The notes: generated by a model from the sequence alone, not told the origin. 64,000 bases of DNA from an uncultured Clostridia bacterium (GCA_934270565.1 CAKQPR010000008.1:17152-81151), one strand, 5' to 3'; counted from the stretch's first letter, positions 1-8,107 are shown. Program-made: numbers and translations.

Positions 1-75
1 TACGCTCAGATAACACGGAATAAAACCGATTTGTTTTACCCGCAAAAGCTTATAACGATATAATATATAAATTCA

Positions 76-119
76 AAAAAGCGACGGAAACCGTAAAATC
101 ACGATACCCGTCGCTTTTT
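76..119. terminator. Bidirectional terminator-like hairpin after sigF
   Basis: A 12-bp perfect stem (AAAAAGCGACGG with CCGTCGCTTTTT) encloses a 20-nt loop. The A-run and T-run flanks would give a U-tract in either direction. It lies just past the 3' end of the minus-strand spoIIA operon, so it most likely ends that transcript. Bases 1-75 hold no recognisable gene. Confidence 0.75.
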
Positions 120-128
120 GTTTGCTTT

Positions 129-146
129 TTGCATAGTACTATGCAA
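129..146. repeat. 18-bp perfect palindrome centred on AGTACT
   Basis: TTGCATAGTACTATGCAA is a perfect inverted repeat between the sigF stop codon and the terminator. Closely related sequences occur at 59573-59590 and 59651-59664, also beside terminators. Its role is unknown. Confidence 0.55.
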
Positions 147-157
147 TATTAAATCGC

Positions 158-874
158 TTAATTAAACCCCGCGCGTAACTTTTCGATAATGCGCGATTCG
201 AGACGTGAAATTTGCACCTGCGAAACGTTCAGCTCTCTCGCTACTTCGCTTTGCGTTTTGTCACGATAATACCGTAAAAGAATTATTTTCCGCTCGCGTT
301 CGTTCAGTTTCAATATCCCTTCCTTTATAATTATCTTGTCTATTTCGTCATCGGTTTTGTCTCCGCCGGTGAGTTTATCGGATATGGTCTGCCCCTGCTC
401 GTCCTCGCCTTTGTCGTAAATCGAAACGGGAATTTTCGCCGAATCCATTGCGTAAATCACCTCTTGCGGCTCTACGCAAAACTTTTCGGCAATTTCTTCT
501 ATCGTCGGACTTCGGCTTTCGCGCAATTTGAATTCGTCCGTAAAATAAGCGATTTTACACGCAAGCGATTTGGTCGAGCGCGAAACCTTTACATATCCGT
601 CGTCGCGTAAATACCGTTTGATTTCGCCCGCTATCATAGGCACGGCATAAGTCGAAAACCGCACGCCGAACGCCTCGCTGAAATTAGCTATGGCTTTCAG
701 TAATCCTATACAACCGAGCTGAAAAAGATCGTCGTATTCGACGCCCTTGTTGCGGTATCTGCGCAGAATACTCTTCACGAGAGGCGAATTCTGAACGACA
801 AGTTCGGCTTTGGCCGCCTCGTCGCCCTTTTGCGCCAGCGATATTAGTCTTTGAGTTTCGTCTCTGTCAAGCAA
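158..874 (-). CDS. sigF: RNA polymerase sporulation sigma factor SigF
   Basis: A 238-residue sigma-70 family protein of group-3 (sporulation) size. Region 2 is visible around residues 35-100 (DDLFQLGCIGLLKA, then FSTYAVPMIAGEIKRYLRD). Region 4 is near the C-terminus, with an HTH in SEVARELNVSQVQISRLE. It should direct early forespore transcription. The identification as SigF rather than SigG rests on context: it is the third gene of a spoIIAA-spoIIAB-sigF operon, 18 bp behind spoIIAB. The start is a TTG at 874 with an AGGTG ribosome site 7 nt upstream; no ATG fits. Activity would be controlled post-translationally by the two upstream gene products. Confidence 0.95.
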   Translation of the reverse strand: MLDRDETQRLISLAQKGDEAAKAELVVQNSPLVKSILRRYRNKGVEYDDLFQLGCIGLLKAIANFSEAFGVRFSTYAVPMIAGEIKRYLRDDGYVKVSRSTKSLACKIAYFTDEFKLRESRSPTIEEIAEKFCVEPQEVIYAMDSAKIPVSIYDKGEDEQGQTISDKLTGGDKTDDEIDKIIIKEGILKLNERERKIILLRYYRDKTQSEVARELNVSQVQISRLESRIIEKLRAGFN

Positions 875-892
875 CGCGATACACCTGCCGTT

Positions 893-1315
893 TTATTTTC
901 TGTAAAAGCTTTTCGTCATTTCCACCGAAGTTCCCTCGCCTTTCACCGACCTCACTACGAGCTCGTCCATAAACGTCTCCATAATAGTAAAGCCCATACC
1001 GCTACGCTCTTCGTCGGGGCGCGTCGTGTAAAACGGTTTAAGCGCGCTTTCCACGTCGTCTATCCCTACGCCGCAATCCATAACCGCGATATGTAAGTTC
1101 AGACCGTCAATGGACGCGCGGATCGTAATTTCTCCCTCTTTGCCGCCGTAAGCGTGCACGATGCAGTTGGTTACAGCTTCCGAAACGGCTGTTTTAATGT
1201 CGTCAATTTCGTCCACCGTCGGGTTCAGCTCCACGCAGAACGCCGCGATCGCGTTACGCGCGAAAGCTTCGTTTTTGCTGACGGCGGGCAATTTCATTTC
1301 GATATAGTTATCCAT
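893..1315 (-). CDS. spoIIAB: Anti-sigma F factor / serine kinase SpoIIAB
   Basis: A 140-residue GHKL-type kinase of normal SpoIIAB length. The N-box (EAVTN), G1 (DCGVGI) and G2 (GMGF) nucleotide-binding motifs are all present. In the known pathway it binds and inhibits SigF in the predivisional cell and phosphorylates SpoIIAA on serine. The gene directly abuts spoIIAA: its GGAGG ribosome site lies across the spoIIAA stop codon, which suggests translational coupling and a fixed stoichiometry. Confidence 0.95.
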   Translation of the reverse strand: MDNYIEMKLPAVSKNEAFARNAIAAFCVELNPTVDEIDDIKTAVSEAVTNCIVHAYGGKEGEITIRASIDGLNLHIAVMDCGVGIDDVESALKPFYTTRPDEERSGMGFTIMETFMDELVVRSVKGEGTSVEMTKSFYRK

Positions 1316-1639
1316 TTAAGCCTCCTTAATATCAACCTTGGGCATAATTCCGTAAATTCCCGAAACACGCAGAACCTTATCGACGCCTTTTGTTGCGCCC
1401 GCAACGTAAATCGGCACGCCGCGATCCGCAAGTTTTCTGTACCTGCCGAGCAAAACGCCGATGCCCGTACTATCCATAAATTTAAGTTCGGAAAGCACGA
1501 ACACGGCTTTCTTCATTTTCGTCGCGTCTATTACCGCGTCTATTTTTGCCCGAACGGCGGAAGCGTTGCTTTCGTCGAGCTCGCCCGAGATCCCGAGGTA
1601 AAGCGTTCCGCCCACGGTTTTATATTCGAACATAAGCAC
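1316..1639 (-). CDS. spoIIAA: Anti-sigma F factor antagonist SpoIIAA
   Basis: A 107-residue STAS-domain protein. The phosphorylatable serine of the family is present as Ser57 in MDSTGIG. The dephosphorylated form normally binds SpoIIAB and frees SigF, while SpoIIAB phosphorylates and inactivates it. It is the first gene of the spoIIA operon and has a strong GGAGGTG ribosome site at about 1638-1644. I looked for a SigH promoter in the 250 bp upstream and found only a weak candidate (GAAT near 1661 with no good -35), so none is annotated. No SpoIIE of the usual multi-membrane type is in this window. Confidence 0.94.
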   Translation of the reverse strand: MLMFEYKTVGGTLYLGISGELDESNASAVRAKIDAVIDATKMKKAVFVLSELKFMDSTGIGVLLGRYRKLADRGVPIYVAGATKGVDKVLRVSGIYGIMPKVDIKEA

Positions 1640-1838
1640 CTCCTTGATTTGTCTAATCCATTCTAACTCTTTTCCGATGTCGTATTTTGGCAGGTTTTGC
1701 GATTAAAATCAAATTACGGTCGAAAACGGTTTATGCGTTTATCAACGTGCTTTTTCGGCGCTTCATATTACTGAAATCAACGCGCTAAAAGCGAAAAGAA
1801 AAATTTTGAATTTTTTTAAAAAATCTGCCCGTTTTTCC

Positions 1839-1867
1839 TTGACTTATTTTTCGATTTATAGTATCAT
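1839..1867 (+). promoter_or_regulatory. Promoter of the six-tRNA operon
   Basis: TTGACT, a 17-bp spacer and TATCAT. It ends 24 bp before the first tRNA and points toward the tRNA operon. Confidence 0.75.
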
Positions 1868-1891
1868 ATCTAAGTCAGCGCAAGATGGTTG

Positions 1892-1967
1892 CGGGGCGTA
1901 GCGCAGTTGGTAGCGCGCGTGGTTTGGGACCATGAGGTCGTGAGTTCGAGTCTCGTCGCCCCGACCA
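1892..1967 (+). tRNA. tRNA-Pro(TGG)
   Basis: Complete cloverleaf with a CGGGGCG/CGCCCCG acceptor stem. The anticodon loop TTTGGGA gives anticodon TGG. The T-arm has GTTCGAG and the CCA end is encoded. First gene of the plus-strand operon. Confidence 0.95.
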
Positions 1968-1996
1968 AAATTCCCTCCCCCATAAGCTCTGTTCGT

Positions 1997-2073
1997 GGGC
2001 CATTAGCTCAGTTGGTTAGAGCAACCGGCTCATAACCGGTCGGTCCGGGGTTCAAGTCCCTGATGGCCCACCA
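1997..2073 (+). tRNA. tRNA with CAT anticodon (elongator Met or Ile2)
   Basis: Acceptor stem GGGCCAT/ATGGCCC, anticodon loop CTCATAA and encoded CCA. The anticodon is CAT. The full acceptor pairing rules out initiator tRNA. Whether it is elongator Met or lysidine-modified Ile2 cannot be settled by eye. Confidence 0.93.
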
Positions 2074-2099
2074 CAAAATCTTATACTCCACAAATTTGT

Positions 2100-2176
2100 G
2101 GCCTGGTAGTTCAGTTGGTTAGAACGCTAGCCTGTCACGCTAGAGGTCGAGGGTTCGACTCCCTTCCAGGTCGCCA
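2100..2176 (+). tRNA. tRNA-Asp(GTC)
   Basis: Anticodon loop CTGTCAC inside a CTAGC/GCTAG stem. The acceptor is GGCCTGG/CCAGGTC with one G-T pair. The discriminator is G, as usual for tRNA-Asp, and CCA is encoded. Confidence 0.95.
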
Positions 2177-2183
2177 TTTTTTT

Positions 2184-2259
2184 GCCTCGATAGCTCAGTC
2201 GGTAGAGCAGGAGACTGAAAATCTCCGTGTCGGTGGTTCGATTCCGCCTCGAGGCACCA
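2184..2259 (+). tRNA. tRNA-Phe(GAA)
   Basis: Acceptor stem GCCTCGA/TCGAGGC, anticodon loop CTGAAAA (anticodon GAA), T-arm GGTTCGATTCC and encoded CCA. It follows tRNA-Asp by 7 bp. Confidence 0.95.
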
Positions 2260-2266
2260 TTATTTT

Positions 2267-2341
2267 GCTGGAGTAGCTCAATGGCAGAGCAACTGATTTG
2301 TAATCAGTAGGTTGCGGGTTCAACTCCCATCTCCAGCTCCA
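2267..2341 (+). tRNA. tRNA-Thr(TGT)
   Basis: Acceptor GCTGGAG/CTCCAGC, anticodon loop TTTGTAA inside CTGAT/ATCAG, giving anticodon TGT. CCA is encoded. Confidence 0.95.
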
Positions 2342-2361
2342 CGCCGTTGGCTTCGGAATTT

Positions 2362-2446
<85 letters not shown>

Positions 2447-2447
2447 C

Positions 2448-2482
2448 AATAAAAGCACACCTATGAAGGTGTGCTTTTATTG
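2448..2482 (+). terminator. Terminator of the tRNA operon
   Basis: A 13-bp stem AATAAAAGCACAC / GTGTGCTTTTATT with an 8-nt loop begins 2 bp after the tRNA-Tyr CCA end and supplies a T-rich 3' arm. Confidence 0.88.
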
Positions 2483-2586
2483 TGCATGCGACGTGTCGTT
2501 ATTCAACCTCGCTGTCTAAATAATTCTATTCTATGCCTTTGTATTTTCACTTATAAACACAAGTCCACTATCTATAAATTATTTGC

Positions 2587-2655
2587 AAGCGAGGTTCGCG
2601 GTGGCGAAAGCCACCAAGGGAGAGAAGCGACCGCCCTTCCGCCCTGCCCGCCTGA
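2587..2655. repeat. GC-rich hairpin segment, possible dispersed-repeat remnant
   Basis: This noncoding stretch is far richer in GC than its AT-rich surroundings. It carries a tight hairpin GGTGGC-gaaa-GCCACC (2600-2615), then purine-rich and C-rich blocks. Every reading frame across it is short and unconvincing. It resembles the short GC-rich elements scattered between genes in some Clostridia, but no second copy is present in this window. Confidence 0.35.
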
Positions 2656-2686
2656 ATTTTGTTTATACATAACTTTTTCAATAAAC

Positions 2687-2717
2687 GAACCGACCGTTCG
2701 AATGAGAACGGTCGGTT
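2687..2717. terminator. Terminator-like hairpin at the end of the GH2 gene
   Basis: A 13-bp perfect stem GAACCGACCGTTC / GAACGGTCGGTTC with a 5-nt loop lies 18 bp past the stop codon of the minus-strand GH2 gene. AT-rich flanks lie on both sides. Confidence 0.75.
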
Positions 2718-2734
2718 CCATTTTAAATACATTA

Positions 2735-5074
2735 TTACACAATCGGGATTTCAATCTTCCCTATTTTTAACCCATCGGATTCGGCGTAAACGACGAGTGT
2801 TCCGTCAGCGTCACCGACTTTTACCGCGGCAGTGGCTCGTCCTGCGTACATTTTGCAAATCGAGCGACAAAAACTTGCCATATCGGTATTATCCGCTCCC
2901 GCCGAATAAACTAATCCTGCACCGTTAGTTGTAAACGTAACGCTCGGTGTTGCGGTCGGGACTTCTCTTCCCTCTGCATCGAGAACGCGACAGGAAATCA
3001 GCGCCATATCGCCTTTACCCGCTCTTAAAGGCAGTTTATTCATAAGTGTAAGTTCGAGCGCAACGCTCGCTCCCGACGTTTCTTTTTTGTCGGTTACAAC
3101 GACTTTGCCGCCGATTTTGCCGAAAACTTCGATTTTTCCCGCGCGGTACGGAACGTGCCATTCGGCGTGATCGTATTTTCCGACCGTGCGCACACCCAAG
3201 CTTTCGCCGTTAAGGAATAATTCCGCTTCTTCACAATTCGTATAGGCGACAACGCGAATAATATCGCCCTCGCGCCCCTCGAAATTCCAGTGCGGCAATA
3301 AGTGGATCATCGGCTCGCTTCCCCAGAACGAAAGATTTTGATAGAACGAGTCTTTCTTCTGCCAGAATAGATCTATCGCACCCGAACACGAACAACGGCG
3401 CGGCAACGTCGCCTCGCCGAGGTACTCGTACGCGTGCCACTGAAACCCTCCGAGAACCCACTCGCGCGACGTAAGGAATTTCCACGTTTTCTCCCTGCCG
3501 AGGAACCATGCGTTCACGTCGTTATCGTAAGCACTCACTCTGCCAAGCGCGGGATCGTTCGGATAATACCACCCGCGAACGTTGCCCGCCGCGCAATTTT
3601 CGGACGAGAAAATCGCCTTATCGGGGTGAGTCGCGTGAACTTCATCAAAAAGATTAAGGTTGTAATTGATACCGATAATATCGCAATCGTCGTAAACCGT
3701 AGCGACGTTCGGCGATCTGTCGTTTGCCGTCATTACGGGACGCGTTCGATCGAGGCTATGAGCAACACTCACGAGATGCCTGCATATTCGCCGTCCCTGC
3801 TCGTTCACGAAGAGAGCTTCTTCGTTCCCGACCGACCACATAATAACCGACGGTCGATTTCTGTCGCGACGGATCAGCGTTTCGAGCTGAGAAATCCCTT
3901 CGTCGGTAGATTCGAACCAACGCGTTTCGTCCATTACCAAAAGTCCGTATTCGTCGCAAGCGTCCATAAGTACGGGCGATTGCGGATAATGGCTCATACG
4001 GAAAGCGTTTGCGCCCATTTCTTTGACCGTCAGCACCTTTTCGCGGTTTATATTGTCCGGACACGCTCTGCCGAGAAGTCCGAAAACCTCATGACCGCAT
4101 ACACCTTGCAAAAGTATATGACGATCGTTAAGAAAAAGTCCTTTATCGGGCGTCATTTCAACCGTTCGGAAACCGAAACGAACCTCGTCGCAATCAACCG
4201 CTTCTTCACCATCAAAAACGGTCGTACGGCAAGTATAAAGATACGGATCGTCTATATCCCAAAGCCTCGGATCGGCAACCGTAGCGGAAGTTACGAGAGT
4301 TGTTTTATCGTAAGCGTTTACCGAACCGTCCGATCGAGTCGAAGCAACGAGTTTTCCTTCGCGATCGAATATTTCGTTTTTCACGCGAAAAACTTTATTT
4401 TCGGGCAACGCTGCGTCGTAACGAACGGTGTTCTCTATCCGGACACTCCATTTTCCGTCCGTTTGTTTTTCGGGCGCAACGTAAATACCGTAAAGATCGC
4501 TTGCAAGTGGCGAAGTTTTTATAAGATAGACGTGGCGATAAATTCCCGCGCCTTCGTACCACCAGCCCTCGTGCTCGTCGGCGCGAACGTAGACGGCAAG
4601 AACGTTATTCTCCCCGTATTTTACAACGTCGGTTATATCTACCTCGAACGGCGTATATCCGGTAAAACTATGCTTCATCAGGCAACCGTTGAGGTATACG
4701 GTTGCTTGAGTTGCAACGCCTTCGAATAAAAGCGTAAGCCGTTTTCCTTCATCTTCCCGAGGAACGATAAATTTTTTGCGATACCAACCGTTATCATATG
4801 AAACGAACCCGAGCGCGCAATTCTTATTCGGGTCGGCGGCGTCGGCAAAAAGATAATCGTGCGGTAACGTCACCCTGTCCCACCGCTCGTTGTTATGCTC
4901 TCTTACGTTATCGTAAGAATCGCCCTCGTCGAAGTGTTCGACTGCGGCGGGTCCGATATGAAAACGCTCCGTTTTTGCAGAGGTGTACATAATACCTTTG
5001 CTTGCGGATTCAGGGTACTTTACGTCTCCGCGGTGGAAAAGCCATCCGTCGTCAAACAATATTCGTTCTCTCAT
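2735..5074 (-). CDS. Glycoside hydrolase family 2 protein (beta-galactosidase-like)
   Basis: A 779-residue GH2 enzyme. The N-terminal part shows the sugar-binding jelly roll (NDGWxFHRGD-type start, LPHDY, LNG). An Ig-like linker follows, then a TIM barrel with NAFRMSHYPQSP, the acid/base motif MWSVGNEE, and a downstream FSSENCAAG that could carry the nucleophile Glu. The C-terminal 180 residues form DUF4982/Big-like beta domains. No signal peptide is present, so it probably acts on imported oligosaccharides. Beta-galactosidase is the most frequent activity in this shape, but beta-glucuronidase or beta-mannosidase cannot be excluded. The ATG at 5074 has AGGAG 6 nt upstream and its own promoter. 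Confidence 0.88.
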   Translation of the reverse strand: MRERILFDDGWLFHRGDVKYPESASKGIMYTSAKTERFHIGPAAVEHFDEGDSYDNVREHNNERWDRVTLPHDYLFADAADPNKNCALGFVSYDNGWYRKKFIVPREDEGKRLTLLFEGVATQATVYLNGCLMKHSFTGYTPFEVDITDVVKYGENNVLAVYVRADEHEGWWYEGAGIYRHVYLIKTSPLASDLYGIYVAPEKQTDGKWSVRIENTVRYDAALPENKVFRVKNEIFDREGKLVASTRSDGSVNAYDKTTLVTSATVADPRLWDIDDPYLYTCRTTVFDGEEAVDCDEVRFGFRTVEMTPDKGLFLNDRHILLQGVCGHEVFGLLGRACPDNINREKVLTVKEMGANAFRMSHYPQSPVLMDACDEYGLLVMDETRWFESTDEGISQLETLIRRDRNRPSVIMWSVGNEEALFVNEQGRRICRHLVSVAHSLDRTRPVMTANDRSPNVATVYDDCDIIGINYNLNLFDEVHATHPDKAIFSSENCAAGNVRGWYYPNDPALGRVSAYDNDVNAWFLGREKTWKFLTSREWVLGGFQWHAYEYLGEATLPRRCSCSGAIDLFWQKKDSFYQNLSFWGSEPMIHLLPHWNFEGREGDIIRVVAYTNCEEAELFLNGESLGVRTVGKYDHAEWHVPYRAGKIEVFGKIGGKVVVTDKKETSGASVALELTLMNKLPLRAGKGDMALISCRVLDAEGREVPTATPSVTFTTNGAGLVYSAGADNTDMASFCRSICKMYAGRATAAVKVGDADGTLVVYAESDGLKIGKIEIPIV

Positions 5075-5105
5075 ACTTTTCTCCTATAACCGTGTATACG
5101 TAAAA

Positions 5106-5134
5106 ATTGTATCACACTATCACGCGTAAGTCAA
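5106..5134 (-). promoter_or_regulatory. Promoter of the GH2 gene
   Basis: On the minus strand, TTGACT, 17 bp and TACAAT, about 30 bp before the GH2 start codon. No clear operator palindrome was seen around it. Confidence 0.7.
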
Positions 5135-5223
5135 TAAAACCGATGGGGTAAAAAACGATTAAATTATTTCTTCACAGAATTATATCGTTTTTACATATTT
5201 TTAGTTGTATACCCGAAAAATAT

Positions 5224-5252
5224 TTGACTTTCGCTGAATAATGTGTTACATT
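5224..5252 (+). promoter_or_regulatory. Promoter of the structured RNA
   Basis: TTGACT, 17 bp and TACATT. A transcription start 7 nt after the -10 would fall at 5259, exactly the first base of the closing helix of the downstream RNA. Confidence 0.65.
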
Positions 5253-5258
5253 TTATTT

Positions 5259-5460
5259 GCCAAACAATTCTTACAGCCCTAATCAGGAGTACGGACTTTT
5301 TTATTTTCAAAATTAACATTTACGCACAAACAGGTGAAATTTGCAAAAATGTGAACTTCGCTTATGTTTGTGCGATATTTCCGTACCACGTAAGAATTGT
5401 TTGGCGACAGTCGGAGTTTACGTTTTGGTGCGTCGGCTCCTGCCGGCGCATTTTTATTTT
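5259..5460 (+). ncRNA. Promoter-driven rod-shaped noncoding RNA, possibly 6S-like
   Basis: The region folds as one long rod. P1 is 16 perfect base pairs (5259-5274 with 5390-5405). P2 is GTACGGA/TCCGTAC (5289-5295 with 5380-5386). A large asymmetric bubble follows, with 27 nt on the left and 5 on the right. P3 is CGCACAAAC/GTTTGTGCG (5323-5331 with 5366-5374). P4 is AGGTGAA/TTCGCTT. A separate intrinsic terminator (5429-5460) ends the transcript at about 200 nt. No reading frame in it is convincing. Length, closing helix and central bubble resemble 6S RNA, but I could not match conserved 6S bases, so the class remains open. Confidence 0.6.
5429..5460 (+). terminator. Intrinsic terminator of the structured RNA
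   Basis: Stem TGCGTCGGC / GCCGGCGCA (one G-T pair), loop TCCT, followed by TTTTTATTTT. It ends 93 bp before the next gene. Confidence 0.85.
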
Positions 5461-5553
5461 GCGGAGGAAACGTCAATGATTGAATTTTCAAGTTCATAAA
5501 GCGGCATAAAGCTAATAAGAATCGAAATTAAATCATTTTCGGAGGAAAGAAAA

Positions 5554-7189
5554 ATGAAGAAAAAAGTCTTGGCTTTAATGTTTACGGTTTGTATGATTGT
5601 GCCTTGTATGGCGGCGCTGACCGCTTGCGGAGGAGATGGCGTTACTTCCGGACATACTCACACTTGGGCGGAAAAGTATACCTACAACACAACTCAACAC
5701 TGGAAGAAATGCGTCGATTGCGACGAGACAACCGAGAAAGAAAATCACGAATTAGCCGACGGGCTCTGCTCTGTTTGCGGTTACGTCGATAGCACGAAAG
5801 TTGCGCCGCAAAAACAAGCGATGTCCAAATATTTTTCGGGCGTAAAAGCGACGTATAAAAAAGAAACGGCAGTAGATTCCGACGGCGAAGCAAAGGATTT
5901 TAAGACGCTTGTGGATCGTCAGATCGACGTTCTCGCTCAGGACTTGCTTGATCGTTTGGATTACGTTTACAGCGACTTAAGAGGCAATAGAAAGGACAAT
6001 TGGGGAAAAGATTACATTCTGGCGGACGCTAACGATCCGACGGGCGATTACAGATATTACGGAAAATACGGTAGCGGCCGAGGCGTTGCCGCATATGTAG
6101 AGAGTGCCGCGTTACTAACGACGCTCGACGAAAGCTTTTATAACTCCGTAGAAGACGGCAGCGCGGAATTAAAGGAAATCAATATTAACAGTGTAGACGA
6201 TTATCAGAAGTCGTTGGTAATCAGCAATACTAGCAATAACTATTTAGCACATAGCAGTGTATTATGTCTGATAGGAGCAATCAACGGCGGTTCGATGAAA
6301 ATCGATCCTACCGGTTACATGCCGTTTGAAACCGATGAAAATAAAAAATGGTTAGTTACGAACTTAACTTCCGAAGAGACGAAAGAATCGTTAAAGTTGT
6401 CGATTGCGCAAGGAATAACCAAAAGTGAAAACACCGATTATGATTCTTTAATAAGCGAAATAAATGAATTAGGGTTCGGCGGCGATATTGAAAAAAACAT
6501 TAGAAAACATCATTTACAACAGCATTATAGGAAATGAAAGAATTTCCGAAGATAAAGGATACTATGACGTAATAAATGCCGATTATGACGGTATAATCAA
6601 TTTCGCTAATTGTAACGAAATAAATACAGATGCAAGATATAATGCCAACAACTCCCCTCGCCTATTTAAAGGATATAATATCGTTGTTCCGGCAATCGTA
6701 AAAGCCGCTTTGAATAATAAATTCGACAATACGGACGTCCCTGTTTTTCCCGCGTTTTCAAAAACGGCGGTAGCTTATACGAACAACGCCGAGGGCTTTA
6801 ACGAGGCGCAGAATTACGAAACGATAACATTACTCGCAAAAGCAAACACTCCATACACCAAGCTTGCAATGAAAATATCGGGTAGCAATATCGACGGCGA
6901 AAGCGTCAAATTGAAATATCAGGTATACGTCAACGACGAGCGTAAAGGTGCTCAAAGCCGTATTGATTTAACAAATGATGAACAAATAATAGAAATAGAT
7001 AAATTTAAAGAAAGAGGAAAGAAATTTAACGCGTATAGCGGCAACAAAACATCCGATCTTAACACGAATATTTTTGAAAATTCGGTAGTTGCCGATGCCG
7101 ATACGGACGGCTATATAAAAATTGTTTTTACTAACGACAGCGGCGTTAAGTTTAAGGTTACTTTCGACGGTTATTACGACAAAGTATAG
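5554..7189 (+). pseudogene. Secreted lipoprotein with Cys-pair domain, broken by a frameshift
   Basis: The first part (5554-6537) starts at an ATG behind GGAGG and encodes a lipoprotein signal peptide with lipobox LTAC. Next comes a short His/Cys domain (HTHTW, CVDCDE, CSVCGY) of the kind seen in many Clostridia surface proteins, then an unrecognised region. At about 6490, in GATATTG followed by seven A, the frame is lost. The second frame continues seamlessly to 7189 (KTLENIIYNSIIGNERI). Removing one A restores a single product of about 545 residues. This could be a real mutation, phase variation in the A-tract or a sequence error. The function is unknown; the protein would sit on the outer face of the membrane. 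Confidence 0.7.
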
Positions 7190-7217
7190 TTTCAAGCAAT
7201 ATTTATACTAGCACAAT

Positions 7218-7250
7218 AAAACCACCCGTCCGATAGCGACGAGTGGTTTT
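7218..7250. terminator. Convergent terminator between the lipoprotein and spo0A-like genes
   Basis: Stem AAAACCACCCGTC / GACGAGTGGTTTT with one mismatch lies between two converging genes and offers T-runs in both directions. Confidence 0.75.
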
Positions 7251-7259
7251 ACGTTTGTT

Positions 7260-7652
7260 TTATAGGTTTTTAAGGTTTTTTATCAGTATTTCATTTCGGA
7301 AATAATCGTTATTAACAAATTCGGCAATTAAGGCAATAAACTCCTTTGTGCTTATGGTGATACCCTGTTTCACATACTCTATTCCGAGTATTCCGTTCAA
7401 GCGTTTAAGGTTGCCTTGATCCTGCACGTAGTTTACGGCGAATCTTATGGACCTTTCCACTTTAACAACCGCAACGTTGTTCTTCTCGGCAACCTCTTTG
7501 CAGATGCTTTTCATTGCTCCTTTGTTTTTCTTGTACACAAGTACGGCGTTCTTCAGATAGTCGAATCCTTGGAGCGACGGGTTCATACCTATCTCCATAA
7601 ACAATGCAGACACTATTGTGCCATCGTCACATTCTACTCCGGTTTCAGCCAT
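7260..7652 (-). CDS. Stand-alone Spo0A C-terminal DNA-binding domain protein
   Basis: About 130 residues, nearly all matching the Spo0A_C fold: a start like LFMEIGMNPSLQGFDYLKNAV, the recognition region VAVVKVERSIRFAVNY, and an ending like TISTKEFIALIAEFV. The receiver domain of true Spo0A (about 130 more residues) is absent, so phosphorylation cannot control it in the usual way. I place the start at the ATG at 7652, because AAGGAG lies 8-9 nt upstream; an upstream ATG at 7670 would overlap that ribosome site. It could compete with or modulate Spo0A at 0A boxes, or bind its own sites. It has its own promoter and convergent terminator, so it is a single-gene unit. Confidence 0.8.
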   Translation of the reverse strand: MAETGVECDDGTIVSALFMEIGMNPSLQGFDYLKNAVLVYKKNKGAMKSICKEVAEKNNVAVVKVERSIRFAVNYVQDQGNLKRLNGILGIEYVKQGITISTKEFIALIAEFVNNDYFRNEILIKNLKNL

Positions 7653-7689
7653 TTTTAAGTTCTCCTTCATATGTTTTAATTTTGACTAC

Positions 7690-7718
7690 ATTATACTCCT
7701 TTGTGCAAAATAAATCAA
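7690..7718 (-). promoter_or_regulatory. Promoter of the Spo0A-like gene
   Basis: Minus strand TTGATT, 17 bp, TATAAT, with the -10 about 38 bp before the chosen start codon. Confidence 0.7.
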
Positions 7719-7815
7719 CTAAAATACACACGTTCAACAAAAAAGTTCACACATTATTTGAATAAAATTTTTATCGTATTGCTGAAACGTAAAAAGAAAA
7801 ATGTATTCAACATAA

Positions 7816-7928
7816 AATAACCCCCGCAAAGTTCTTGCGGGGGATTTCTCACATTCCTTCGGTCGTTCTGATCCTTTACTACCGTATAATGTTTTTCTTG
7901 TTTTTATCACATCCTTGATTTATTTGTT
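7816..7928 (-). ncRNA. Candidate small RNA between promoter and terminator
   Basis: A minus-strand promoter (TTGTTT, 17 bp, TATAAT at 7935-7963) is followed about 90 nt later by a terminator, CCCCCGCAA / TTGCGGGGG (7821-7843), with a T-rich tail on the minus strand. No start codon with a well-spaced ribosome site lies between them; two AAGGA(A/T)G sequences run straight into stop codons. A small untranslated RNA of about 110 nt is the simplest reading. A short peptide is possible. Bases 7965-8107 hold nothing I recognise. Confidence 0.35.
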
Positions 7929-8107
7929 ACATTTATTATACAACTTTTAATCAAATAAAACAACCGTATTCTCCCATAATTTACCATAAATCTTTATGAT
8001 TTTTGGAAAACAAACATTCAATTTGGATGTTTTTGTCAGTTTTTAGTTGTTTTTGTGGTTTTATTGCCGCGTAATACGAGGAAAATTTTCAAATTTCTAA
8101 AGAAAAA

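Noticed and set aside
3434..4729. A 431-codon plus-strand frame opposite the GH2 gene
   Set aside because: Same reason: no motif, no ribosome site and a well-supported gene on the opposite strand.
6485..6500. Programmed -1 frameshift at A AAA AAC in the lipoprotein gene
   Set aside because: The heptamer fits a -1 slippery site, but -1 leads to a stop codon within two codons. The continuing frame needs +1 (or loss of one A).
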